A stretch of DNA of 64,000 nt from Bradyrhizobium sp. 21 (GTDB taxonomy: Bacteria > Pseudomonadota > Alphaproteobacteria > Rhizobiales > Xanthobacteraceae): positions 835,664-899,663 of the forward strand of contig NZ_JADPJG010000002.1 in assembly GCF_023073335.1 (NCBI RefSeq), in the 5' to 3' direction. Positions 1 through 7,515 of the stretch are shown here, piece after piece (position 1 is the first letter of the stretch; every line of letters begins with the position of its first letter). The notes beneath the pieces are model-generated. The model did not search any database and had not been told where the DNA came from. It saw only the letters and a program-made list of their open reading frames with translations. A program made the translations under genes and the position numbers.

Positions 1-778
1 GTTCTGGCGCTTGGAGAACGGCGGCTCCATGCCCGTCTTCGGTGCGAAGCATGTCCCAAAACGCCGGCCGCGCCGCTATGCGCGCGAAGGCAGAGACCAG
101 GTCGGGATCGAACCAGGTCCCCGACCGGTTTTGCGCTTCGCGAAGCGCGGCCTCGGGCCCGTTTGCGACATGGAACACGTCGATCACCTGTGCCAGCAGG
201 GCAATGCGCGAATAGATCGGGATGGCCGGTCCGCACACACCGAGAGGCTTGCCGCCTCCATCCCAATGCTCGTCGAGATTCTTGATGCCCTCGGCAACCG
301 CCTCGGAGAAACGCATCTTGCGGGCGATATCCGCGCCGCGATGGCAGCGCGTCTCGATCAGCTCGCGCGCGATCTCGCCGCCGTTCTGGAAGATGTTGAC
401 GATCGCGCGGAAGCGTTCGGCAAGCCCGGCCTTCAGGCCTGTATGGCTGAGCACGAAGCGCAGCGCCTGCGGCAGGCTGCCGTCGATCAACTTGAAGTCC
501 TGCTTGAAGGAGAGATCATCGGTCAGATAGAGCTCGCAGATGCGGGCCGCATTGCTGCTGCAGCCGAGATCTTTCAGCAGCAGCACGTAGTACAGCTCGG
601 TAATCTCGTCTTCAGCAAGCTCGATGTCCTTGCCGATCTCGACGCCGATACGGCTGCATCGCACGCAATGTCCGGCCGGCTGTCCCTCGGTCAGATCAAG
701 CGCGTGGCTGAGGGCGCCGAGGAGTTCGGAAAGCGTGACCGTGTTAGGCTGTCCGGGGGCAGGCGGCGAGGGTTCCAT
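1..778 (-). CDS. HD-GYP-like domain protein with degenerate HD motif (partial, C-terminus outside window)
   Basis: Reading the minus strand from the ATG at 778 gives 259 codons without a stop, so the gene continues beyond base 1. The conceptual protein has a helical HD-type fold: His37 in GHCVRCSRIG, then LLLKDLG at 67-72 where the usual His-Asp pair is Lys69-Asp70, then DEHWDGGGKP at 169-178 and a following Asp200. The order matches HD-GYP phosphohydrolases, whose intact members cleave cyclic di-GMP or other phosphoesters. With the first metal His replaced, catalysis is doubtful and a binding or regulatory role is possible. The residues after 250 are not visible, so any C-terminal output domain is unknown. 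The opposite strand is open here but encodes nothing recognisable. Confidence 0.75.
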   Translation of the reverse strand, partial: MEPSPPAPGQPNTVTLSELLGALSHALDLTEGQPAGHCVRCSRIGVEIGKDIELAEDEITELYYVLLLKDLGCSSNAARICELYLTDDLSFKQDFKLIDGSLPQALRFVLSHTGLKAGLAERFRAIVNIFQNGGEIARELIETRCHRGADIARKMRFSEAVAEGIKNLDEHWDGGGKPLGVCGPAIPIYSRIALLAQVIDVFHVANGPEAALREAQNRSGTWFDPDLVSAFARIAARPAFWDMLRTEDGHGAAVLQAPE

Positions 779-942
779 GGTCTGGGCTCCGGGACAGCTT
801 TAGCCGGCTAACCCGGCATAATCGCATCTTCAAAACCCCACCTGATCATGAGAGAATTAACGGGCGGTGTTTTCGGTAACTCGGCAACCGGGCATGTCCG
901 TTTGGGCCGCGCAGCAGCCGTTCATCGTAAGGCACGTCTCGT

Positions 943-1312
943 TCAGGATTTGCGCGGCCGGGCGATGTCGCTTCTGAGCGCTTCCAGCTCCTTGCGCACG
1001 GCGCGCGCGGCGTTGCGCTCGATCTTGCGATAGCGTGCGACCAGCCCCTCGCCGAATGAGGTCAGCATCGCGCCGCCGCCGTTCTTGCCGCCGGCCTGCG
1101 GCTCGACCGCGGCATGTCCGCAGATGCGGTTGATCTCGTCGACGAGATCCCAGGCGCGCTTGTAGGACATGTCCATGGCGCGGCCGGCAGCCGGAGCCTT
1201 GATCCCGGATCTGCTCCAGAAGCTCGATCTTGCCGGGTCCGATCCGATCCTCGCCGTCGAGGTCGATCCGAACGCTCAACTGGGGCAGCGATTTGACGCT
1301 CGCGCGCGACAT
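943..1312 (-). pseudogene. ModE-type winged-helix regulator, frameshifted
   Basis: The minus strand from ATG 1312 encodes MSRASVKSLPQ and runs through GPGKIELLEQIRDQGS, the start of a ModE N-terminal wHTH domain. After codon 40 (ending at 1193) it leaves frame, while a second frame entered at 1191 supplies AAGRAMDMSYKRAWDLVDEI and the rest of the domain to a stop at 943. Family members normally read GS-IS-AAG here, so one base remains where six are expected: a net 5-nt loss. The intact product would be a stand-alone, roughly 123-residue molybdate-type DNA-binding protein without the molybdate-binding TOBE domains. It lies 77 nt downstream of a second ModE-like regulator on the same strand. 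A sequencing error cannot be excluded. Confidence 0.75.
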
Positions 1313-1389
1313 GATGAAGTCTCTCGGATGGTTGCAGCCGAGAATGCCACTCTTGCCCATCGCGGACAAGGCGAGCGGATCGTGCGCCA

Positions 1390-2472
1390 TCACCGCACGG
1401 CGTGCATCGCCAGAAACGCCTTTACGCCGGTCACGGTGCCGGTGTCCGACGGCACGTAGCCGGGCAGGGTTGCGATGGCGGCGCGAAAATCGGCGCTGCG
1501 CATGATCTCGAGGATGCGCTGCATCGGTGTGGTATCGAGAAAGGCGCGCTTGCAGACGAAGAAATAATCCTCGGTGAGGATGCGGATGAAATCGAGGCCG
1601 AAATGCCGCGCGGCTGCCTCGACGCCAAAGCTCGCATCCGCCATGCCGCTTGCGACATAGGCTGCGACCGCGGCGTGGGTGAATTCGATCTGCTGCGCGC
1701 CGTTGATCCTGCTCTCGTCGATGTTGTTGACGGCGAGCAACTGGTCGAACAGCAGGCGCGTGCCGGAATCATGGTCGCGGTTGACGAAGCGGACGTTGGG
1801 TCTGGTGAGATCGCCGAGCGACGCGATACGCAGCGGATTGCCGCGCGCAACCATCAGCCCCATCTCGCGCGTGACAAAGCTGATGATGCGATCCTCGCGC
1901 GGATCGAGCCATTCGCGGGCCGCCTTGATACCCTGGGCCCGCAGCGCGCCGTGCGGCAGATGCAGGCCGGAGAGATCGCAGGCACCTTGCGCCAGCGAGA
2001 TCAGCGAATGCTGGTTGTTGACATAGCGTAAATCGACGCCAATGCCGGGTTCGCGGTCGAGGAATTCGCGCAGTTTTGCCACCGCAAAGCCGTGGCTGGC
2101 GTGGACGCGGATCACCGAAGGCCGCTGTTCGAGGAACGGCTTGATCTCGCTCGCCAGTTCCTGCGCAAGGTTTTCGAGCTGCGGGCCAAGTCGCGCCTGC
2201 ATGCGCTCGCCCGCCCACACCAGCCGTTCCCCGAACGCAGTCAGCTTGGTGCCCTTGCCGCGCCGGGTTTCGACCAGAGGCGCGCCGAAGAACTCCGACC
2301 ATTGCTCGATCAGATTCCAGACATGGCGATAGGAGAGGTGCGCGTCGCTGGCCGCGCTGGAGATTTTCCCGGTCTTCCGGATTTCATTGAGAATGCCGAG
2401 CATGACCACCGCCGTGCGTGGACTGCCCTCCCGCCGAAACCGCCAAACCGCCTCGATCTCGATCAGCAGCAT
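1390..2472 (-). CDS. ModE-type winged-helix regulator fused to periplasmic-binding-like ligand domain
   Basis: This 360-residue protein has a ModE/LysR-like winged helix at about residues 22-105 (GKISSAASDAHLSYRHVWNL as recognition region, wing RRGKGTKLTAFGERLV). A PBP_like (MopB-type) ligand-binding domain fills about 130-345, including FVNRDHDSGTRLLFDQLL. Proteins of this build usually sense molybdate or a small metabolite and regulate molybdoenzyme or adjacent catabolic genes; the ligand cannot be read from sequence. It is divergent from the aldehyde dehydrogenase at 2584, with 111 bp between them, so that gene is the natural candidate target. The start at 2472 is preceded by a weak AGGA. 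A truncated ModE-like pseudogene follows in the same direction. Confidence 0.8.
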   Translation of the reverse strand: MLLIEIEAVWRFRREGSPRTAVVMLGILNEIRKTGKISSAASDAHLSYRHVWNLIEQWSEFFGAPLVETRRGKGTKLTAFGERLVWAGERMQARLGPQLENLAQELASEIKPFLEQRPSVIRVHASHGFAVAKLREFLDREPGIGVDLRYVNNQHSLISLAQGACDLSGLHLPHGALRAQGIKAAREWLDPREDRIISFVTREMGLMVARGNPLRIASLGDLTRPNVRFVNRDHDSGTRLLFDQLLAVNNIDESRINGAQQIEFTHAAVAAYVASGMADASFGVEAAARHFGLDFIRILTEDYFFVCKRAFLDTTPMQRILEIMRSADFRAAIATLPGYVPSDTGTVTGVKAFLAMHAVR

Positions 2473-2558
2473 GGGCTATCCTTATGAAGTCTAGTTCCTA
2501 TTTAGGGGCGCCTATCGGCACATCATATCATATTTACTCCGGCCGTTACGCGCCTAGT

Positions 2559-2570
2559 CTGGTATACCAG
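2559..2570. promoter_or_regulatory. Palindrome CTGGTATACCAG before aldehyde dehydrogenase gene
   Basis: A perfect 12-bp dyad lies immediately upstream of the ribosome-binding site CGGAGGA (2574-2580) of the gene at 2584. Its GT-N2-AC core resembles operators of GntR-family and related repressors, and this position would block transcription initiation or early elongation. Which protein binds is inference; the divergent ModE-like regulator is the nearest candidate but is not of that DNA-binding family. Confidence 0.45.
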
Positions 2571-2583
2571 AAACGGAGGAAAT

Positions 2584-4071
2584 ATGATGTCTGTTGCATA
2601 TGACTTTGGGCATTCGCCGGCCACCGAATTCATGGCCCGGCCGCAGCATCTGCTCATCGACGGCCGCCGTGTCCCCGCCAGCTCCGGCCGCACCTTCAAA
2701 TCCCTCAATCCGGCCACAGGCCAGGTCATCGCCACCGTCGCCGAAGGCAACGAGGCCGATGTCGAGCATGCGGTGGCCGCCGCCCGCCGGGCCTTCGAAG
2801 GCCCGTGGCGCACGATGCGCGCCTCCGAGCGCGGCCAGATCCTGCTGCGCTGGGCGGACTTGCTCAAGCAGCACGCGGAAGAAATCATCGAGCTCGAGTC
2901 GATCGATGCCGGCAAGCCGATCTCGGCGACGACGCGCCAGGATTTTCCGGCCGCCGTCGACACGCTGATCTATTACGCCGGCTGGGCCGACAAGATCAGC
3001 GGCGACGTGGTGCCCGTGCGCGACGATGCCCTGACCTACACCGTGCGCGAGCCGGTCGGCGTGGTCGCCGCGATCGTGCCGTGGAATTTCCCGCTGATGA
3101 TCGGCATGTGGAAACTCGCGCCGGCGCTGGCCTGCGGCTGCACCATCGTGATGAAGCCGGCCGAGCTGACCTCGCTCTCGGCGTTGCGCATCGCCGAGCT
3201 TGCGCTGGAAGCGGGCCTGCCGGCGGGCGTGTTCAACGTCGTCACCGGGCCGGGCCGCGTCGTCGGCGACGCGCTGGTCAATCACCCGGATGTCGACAAG
3301 GTCACCTTCACCGGCTCGCCCGGCGTGGGCCGCGGAATCATGAAGGGCGCTGCCGGCACCTTCAAGCGCGTCTCGCTCGAGCTCGGCGGCAAATCGGCCA
3401 ACGTCATCTTTGACGATGCCGATCTCGAAGCGGCTTCCAAAGCGGCGGCCTCCGGCATCTTCTTCAATGCAGGCCAGGTCTGCTCGGCCGGCTCCCGCGT
3501 GCTGGTGCAGGAGAAAGTTTATGACGAGGTCGTGGAGCGGATCGCGGCGCGCGCGAAATCGCTTAGGATCGGTGACCCGCTCGATCGCAAAACGGTGCTC
3601 GGGCCTGTGATCTCCGAGAAGCAGATGAAATCGATCCTCGACTATGTCGATATCGGCCGCAAGGAAGGGGCGAGCCTCGTCACCGGGGGCGAACGTGTCG
3701 GCGATCGCGGCTACTTCATCAGCCCCGCGGTGTTCGCAAATGTCGAACACGAGATGCGGATCTCGCAGGAGGAGATATTTGGCCCCGTCGTCAGCGTCAT
3801 CAAGTTCAGGGATGAGGCCGAGGCTTTACGGATCGCTAACGGCACGGCCTACAGCCTCGCCGCCGGCGTCTGGAGCCGCGACATCGGCAAGCTGCAGCGC
3901 TTCGCCAAGCGGGCGCGCGCGGGCACGGTCTGGATGAACACCTATGGCTACACCGACGTGCGCCTGCCCTGGGGCGGCGAGCGCGACTCCGGCCTCGGCC
4001 GCGAGCACGGCAGTGCTGCGCTCGACAATTTCACCGAGCCCAAGGCTATCTGGATGAATCTGGCCGTCTGA
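2584..4071 (+). CDS. NAD(P)-dependent aldehyde dehydrogenase
   Basis: A full-length 495-residue class I/II aldehyde dehydrogenase that oxidises an aldehyde to a carboxylate in the cytoplasm. All catalytic elements are visible: Asn168 in PWNFP, Lys191 in KPAE, general base Glu266 in LELGGKS and nucleophile Cys300 in GQVCSAGS, plus EIFGPV near the C-terminus. Two ATG codons open the frame (2584, 2587) behind a good CGGAGGA site. The gene is monocistronic: a divergent regulator precedes it and a strong hairpin terminator follows 23 bp after the stop. The closest remembered relatives are betaine-aldehyde or gamma-aminobutyraldehyde type enzymes, but the substrate cannot be fixed from the sequence. 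Confidence 0.92.
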   Translation: MMSVAYDFGHSPATEFMARPQHLLIDGRRVPASSGRTFKSLNPATGQVIATVAEGNEADVEHAVAAARRAFEGPWRTMRASERGQILLRWADLLKQHAEEIIELESIDAGKPISATTRQDFPAAVDTLIYYAGWADKISGDVVPVRDDALTYTVREPVGVVAAIVPWNFPLMIGMWKLAPALACGCTIVMKPAELTSLSALRIAELALEAGLPAGVFNVVTGPGRVVGDALVNHPDVDKVTFTGSPGVGRGIMKGAAGTFKRVSLELGGKSANVIFDDADLEAASKAAASGIFFNAGQVCSAGSRVLVQEKVYDEVVERIAARAKSLRIGDPLDRKTVLGPVISEKQMKSILDYVDIGRKEGASLVTGGERVGDRGYFISPAVFANVEHEMRISQEEIFGPVVSVIKFRDEAEALRIANGTAYSLAAGVWSRDIGKLQRFAKRARAGTVWMNTYGYTDVRLPWGGERDSGLGREHGSAALDNFTEPKAIWMNLAV

Positions 4072-4094
4072 TACCTCCCGAGCGGCCAAGCCTG

Positions 4095-4132
4095 GAGCCC
4101 GCCTGACCCGCCCGGTCAGGCGGGCTCTTTTT
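4095..4132 (+). terminator. Rho-independent terminator of aldehyde dehydrogenase gene
   Basis: A perfect 14-bp GC-rich stem (4095-4108 pairing with 4114-4127), a 5-nt loop and a run of five T (4128-4132) start 23 bp after the stop codon. Confidence 0.93.
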
Positions 4133-4258
4133 CGAGATCGATAAAATTGTCTGCATTCCGCTCAGCAGCGGCAAACCCTGCGGAGAAGTACCACGCAGCC
4201 TTAAACCCCGGCTTGGGAACCTACGTGCATCCTCATCTCAACAGGGTGGGGCATCAGC

Positions 4259-4522
4259 ATGTCAGTTCTCAGGGAGGTCGTCGTCGCGGTCGCGGGAGTC
4301 TACGCGCTCCTGTTCGCGTGCGACGCAGTGTTCGGGGTCGGCGAGGCGCGCTTCGACGACACCTATTACAGCGCCAGCTTCTACGCGCCGCGGCCGAAGG
4401 AATTCCGTTTCGCCGGCGACACGCCGCCGGCCGTTCGCGTCAGCGAGGCGTTCGCGCAATTCGCGCCAGGCGAGGCCAAGCCGAACAGGCGTTACTCGTC
4501 GCTGACGACGATCATCCGCTAG
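4259..4522 (+). CDS. Small hypothetical protein with N-terminal membrane or signal segment
   Basis: An 87-codon frame beginning MSVLREVVVAVAGVYALLFA, a hydrophobic segment that looks like a signal anchor or an uncleaved signal peptide, followed by a polar tail. Codon use fits the GC-rich neighbourhood and a GGTGGGG stretch lies a suitable distance before ATG 4259. It converges with the COG4705 gene ending at 4543. I do not recognise the family. An exported or membrane-anchored small protein is the most that can be said, and it could be a chance frame. Confidence 0.55.
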   Translation: MSVLREVVVAVAGVYALLFACDAVFGVGEARFDDTYYSASFYAPRPKEFRFAGDTPPAVRVSEAFAQFAPGEAKPNRRYSSLTTIIR

Positions 4523-4542
4523 CGTCCAGGCATTTCGCCTGC

Positions 4543-5325
4543 TCAGGTTTGCTCGGCCGCCTCGCGATGCAGCCCCGCGCGCTGCGGGATCAGCAGCAGG
4601 CAGGCCACCATGAACGCCGCAATCACGGCGGATGCCAACGGCCGGCTCAGGGCCAGCCCACCATGATCGAGCGGCTTGTCGAGGAAGTCGCCGACGGTGG
4701 CGCCCAGCGGACGTGTCAGGATGAAGGCCGCCCAGAACAGCGTGACGCGTGAAACGCGAGTCCAGAAATGAAGCGCGGCGATGACAGCCAGCCCGGCCGC
4801 AAAGATCAGCGCGCCTCCGCGGTAGCCCATGTCGCCGGTGTCGGCGATCCAGTCGCCGAGCGCGGTGCCCAGCGTCTGCGAGAAGGTGATCGCCGCCCAA
4901 TAGAAGGCCTCGACCCGCGGTGTGCTGACGCTGTTAACCGCGATCGTTCCCTCCGCGCGATACCAGAGGCCGAGCACCAGCACGAGGCAGGTGAGCAGCA
5001 GCGTCGAGCCGCCGGTATAGCCGATGCCGAGCGAGCGGTCGGCGAAGTCGGCCATCGTCGTGCCGAAGGTGGTCGAGGCGACGATGGCCGCCCAGTACAG
5101 CGCCGGCTGGAATCTTGGCGCGCGGATTTGTGCGGCGATCAGGACGATCATGGCGACCAGGAACAGGCATGTCCCTGCGAGGTAACCCCAGTTCAACGTC
5201 ATCGTGACGGTGTCGCCACCGGTCTCGCCTAAAGTTGTGGCGGCGATCTTGATGATCCAGAAGCCGAGGGTGACCTCCGGGACCTTGCTCTCGCTGACTA
5301 TGCTGCTCTTGGTATAATCTTGCAT
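4543..5325 (-). CDS. COG4705-type membrane protein with four internal repeats (paralogue A)
   Basis: A 260-residue polytopic membrane protein of the uncharacterised COG4705 family. Four related segments each join an aromatic-Trp helix start to a G-x4-D signature: GETGGD at 33-38, GTTMAD at 88-93, GTALGD at 153-158 and GATVGD at 208-213, spaced 55, 65 and 55 residues. The regular glycine/acid pattern inside helices suggests an internally duplicated channel or transporter with acidic residues in the membrane; the substrate is unknown. It is the last gene of a minus-strand trio with a small exported protein and paralogue B. Its ATG at 5325 has GAGGA upstream. A hairpin separates it from the preceding gene. 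Confidence 0.82.
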   Translation of the reverse strand: MQDYTKSSIVSESKVPEVTLGFWIIKIAATTLGETGGDTVTMTLNWGYLAGTCLFLVAMIVLIAAQIRAPRFQPALYWAAIVASTTFGTTMADFADRSLGIGYTGGSTLLLTCLVLVLGLWYRAEGTIAVNSVSTPRVEAFYWAAITFSQTLGTALGDWIADTGDMGYRGGALIFAAGLAVIAALHFWTRVSRVTLFWAAFILTRPLGATVGDFLDKPLDHGGLALSRPLASAVIAAFMVACLLLIPQRAGLHREAAEQT

Positions 5326-5340
5326 ATTGTCCTCTTCACT

Positions 5341-5374
5341 GCGTCAGTCGCGGACCGCGGTCAGCGACTGACGC
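5341..5374 (-). repeat. Intercistronic stem-loop
   Basis: Perfect 11-bp arms (GCGTCAGTCGC and GCGACTGACGC) around a 12-nt loop lie in the 73-bp gap between the exported-protein stop and the COG4705 paralogue A start. No T-run follows on either strand, so an mRNA processing or stability element, or a partial attenuator, is more likely than a simple terminator. Confidence 0.6.
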
Positions 5375-5398
5375 TTCAGGCTTGGGGTCGTGGTAGCA

Positions 5399-5800
5399 TC
5401 AGGATTTCGCAGCGCCATCCATGACCGAGAGCAGATCGGCGACCGCCTGTTTGCATTTCGCGGCATCCGGCGTGCCCGCGCGCAGCGCTTCCAGCGCGCG
5501 ATCGATCGCCTTGTCCACGGTGTGCCAGTCGGCTGCCGCGCGCGGCTTCAATCCGGCTTCGGCCTCGTCCCATTTGGTCTCGAGATCCTTGATCCGGGTC
5601 TTGGCGCCTGGGAGGTCGCCCTTGTCGATCAGTGCGGCGACATCGACCACGATGGCGCGGAACGGTGTGAGATCGCCGAGTTTGGCGGCTGCGGCCTCCG
5701 CCAGCGGAACGAATGTGATGTGCTGGCTCGCATGCATGCGCGGTTCGCCTGCGAAGGTTGTCACCAGGCAAACGGCGACAGCGGAAATGAGTTTCATCAT
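5399..5800 (-). CDS. Small exported protein of unknown function between COG4705 paralogues
   Basis: A 133-residue protein with a Sec-type signal peptide ([19 protein letters not shown]) and a mature part rich in Ala, Lys and Asp, probably helical, with [20 protein letters not shown] and a single late Cys. It is likely periplasmic. AGGAGAAG precedes the first of two ATG codons. It sits between two paralogous membrane-protein genes on the same strand, 63 bp after the stop of one and 73 bp before the start of the other, so it probably works with them, for example as a periplasmic accessory or sensor. I know no experimentally defined function for this family. Confidence 0.75.
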   Translation of the reverse strand: MMKLISAVAVCLVTTFAGEPRMHASQHITFVPLAEAAAAKLGDLTPFRAIVVDVAALIDKGDLPGAKTRIKDLETKWDEAEAGLKPRAAADWHTVDKAIDRALEALRAGTPDAAKCKQAVADLLSVMDGAAKS

Positions 5801-5863
5801 GCGGCTTCTCCTGTTGTGGCCCCTGCGTCCGTGCAGGGAGCGGTGAGGACTCTATGGAAAGGG

Positions 5864-6613
5864 CTATTGCGCAGGATCGGTACGGCGCGCGCCGTCGCCT
5901 TCGAACGTCACCCAGGCGACCAGGCCGACGATCACGGTCAGGAAGCCGATGCTGGTCTGGATCGTACCGATGCCCATGCCGCCATAGTCCCGCGACTGCG
6001 ACAGCAGATCGCCGAGCGATGCGCCGAGCGGACGGGTGAGGATGTAGGCGAGCCAGAAGGTCAAGACGGGGTTGGCGCCGATGTAATAGGTCATCGTCAC
6101 CGCCGCGATCAGCATACCGAAGGCGACAACGCCGAGCTGGAAGCCGAGGCCGAGCGCTTCCGTGGCAAGATCGCCTGCGGCCGTGCCGAGCGCGAAGGTG
6201 AACAGGATCGCAGTCCAGTAGAACAGCTCGCGCCGCGTCGTGACGATCGAATGGATCGACAGCGTGCGTTCGACGCCGTACCAGACTGCAAATGTCGCCG
6301 CGAGCGCGCAGGCGAACGCTGCGGTGCTGAGATAGAGGCTGACATCGAGCTTGTCGGTCAGAAGATCGGTGAGCTGGGTGCCGACGATGCTGACGAGGAC
6401 GACGGTGAGCCAGTAGATCCAGGGTACATAGGCGCGGCGGCTCAGCTGCAGCAGCAGCGCAGCGGCGAGCAACCCGGTCATGCAGATCGCGGTCAGGCCG
6501 GCACCAAGGCCGACATGCACTGCGAGATAGTCCGCGCCGGTCTCGCCCACGGTGGTCGAGAGCACCTTGATGGCCCAGAAGATCGCCGTGACCGCTGGAA
6601 CCTTGTTCAACAT
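5864..6613 (-). CDS. COG4705-type membrane protein with four internal repeats (paralogue B)
   Basis: A 249-residue membrane protein paralogous to the one at 4543-5325. The same four signatures appear at nearly the same spacing: GETGAD 23-28, GTQLTD 78-83, GTAAGD 143-148 and GASLGD 197-202. The start was placed at ATG 6613 (MLNKVPAVTAIFW) because this aligns with the paralogue. The frame is open to 6760, but that extension is proline- and arginine-rich and covers the divergent promoter. It is the first gene of the minus-strand trio, divergent from a two-component system whose candidate operators lie in the intergenic region. Transport or protection of the envelope is a guess; function is unknown. 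Confidence 0.8.
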   Translation of the reverse strand: MLNKVPAVTAIFWAIKVLSTTVGETGADYLAVHVGLGAGLTAICMTGLLAAALLLQLSRRAYVPWIYWLTVVLVSIVGTQLTDLLTDKLDVSLYLSTAAFACALAATFAVWYGVERTLSIHSIVTTRRELFYWTAILFTFALGTAAGDLATEALGLGFQLGVVAFGMLIAAVTMTYYIGANPVLTFWLAYILTRPLGASLGDLLSQSRDYGGMGIGTIQTSIGFLTVIVGLVAWVTFEGDGARRTDPAQ

Positions 6614-6704
6614 CTGTCTTGCGCCGAAGCTTGCGTATTCCGACACGCCCAATCTCCCAAAAGCCGATCCTGACCGAAGCGTTGCCGGATCATTGCCCGG
6701 CGGA

Positions 6705-6721
6705 CTTAGGCCCGGCTTAGG
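6705..6721 (+). promoter_or_regulatory. Tandem hexamer box CTTAGG-N5-CTTAGG
   Basis: Two identical hexamers spaced by one helical turn (11-bp period) lie in the divergent region between COG4705 paralogue B and the response regulator. OmpR-family regulators of the PmrA/QseB type bind such direct repeats (the PmrA box is a YTTAAK-N5-YTTAAK type), so this is a likely operator of the adjacent regulator. Binding is inferred. Confidence 0.6.
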
Positions 6722-6779
6722 GACAGGAAATTTCGGGAGCCGGTGCGGTCTTCGCCGCAATTTGGGCCTGCCGGCGCTC

Positions 6780-6796
6780 CCTAACTCTGCGCTAAG
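6780..6796 (-). promoter_or_regulatory. Second tandem hexamer box, CTTAGC-N5-GTTAGG, opposite orientation
   Basis: Read on the minus strand, CTTAGC and GTTAGG are separated by 5 nt, the same architecture as the box at 6705-6721 but inverted and less perfect. The pair could serve the two divergent promoters. Confidence 0.5.
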
Positions 6797-6852
6797 TCGG
6801 GGTTGCCAGGTTTGATTGCCGGATGGCCCGGCGGAGCTTTGAGGATCGACTT

Positions 6853-7515
6853 TTGCGGGTTCTGCTGATCGAGGACGACAAGATGGTTGGCGCAGCCGTC
6901 GAGCAGGCGCTCAAGGACGCGGCCTATGCGGTTGATTGGGTGAGGGACGGCGGGACGGCGCTACTGGCCGCCGCGAACGAGTCCTATGAAGTGCTTCTGC
7001 TCGATCTCGGTCTGCCGAACACGGACGGCCGCGACGTCCTGCGGCGGTTGCGCGCGAACGGCTGCAAATGCCCCGTCATTATCGTCACGGCGCGGGATGG
7101 CGTCGACGACAGGATCGAGGGCCTCGATCTCGGCGCGGACGACTATCTGGTCAAGCCGTTCGAGATTCGCGAGTTGCTGGCCCGCATGCGCGCGGTGCTT
7201 CGCCGCGAAGGCAGCGGCGCGCCCGCCCTGCTGGGCAATGGCAAGCTCGGTCTCGATCCGGCGACCCGCGAGGCCTCACTGTCTGGCCAGACGGCCATCC
7301 TGACCCCGCGCGAGTTCGCTCTTCTCCAGGCATTGCTGACGCGATCCGGCACCATCTTGTCGCGGAGCGAGCTCGAGCGGCAGCTTTACGGCTGGAACGA
7401 GGAGGTCGAGAGCAACGCGGTCGAATTCCTGATCCACAGCATCCGCAGGAAACTCGGCACGGAGGCGATCCGCAACGTGCGTGGCATGGGGTGGATGGTG
7501 GATCGCGCGTCATGA
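6853..7515 (+). CDS. OmpR/PhoB-family response regulator (PmrA/QseB-like)
   Basis: A two-domain response regulator. The receiver domain (about 1-115) has acidic pair Asp8-Asp9, phospho-acceptor Asp51 in LLLDLGLP, and KPFE. The winged-helix effector (about 125-220) contains LTPREFALLQALL and VRGMGWM. A TTG at 6853 was chosen because it gives the standard RVLLIEDD beginning and a 220-residue length, and has GAGGA at 6841-6845 seven bases upstream. An in-frame ATG at 6823 would add ten unlikely residues. The stop overlaps the histidine kinase start by ATGA. Divergence from the COG4705 trio and the tandem hexamer boxes suggests it controls those genes and itself. Confidence 0.93.
   Translation: MRVLLIEDDKMVGAAVEQALKDAAYAVDWVRDGGTALLAAANESYEVLLLDLGLPNTDGRDVLRRLRANGCKCPVIIVTARDGVDDRIEGLDLGADDYLVKPFEIRELLARMRAVLRREGSGAPALLGNGKLGLDPATREASLSGQTAILTPREFALLQALLTRSGTILSRSELERQLYGWNEEVESNAVEFLIHSIRRKLGTEAIRNVRGMGWMVDRAS

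Noticed and set aside
11..811. Open frame of 266 codons on the plus strand at the left edge
   Set aside because: It is antisense to the HD-GYP-like gene, whose minus-strand translation has recognisable motifs; the plus-strand product does not.
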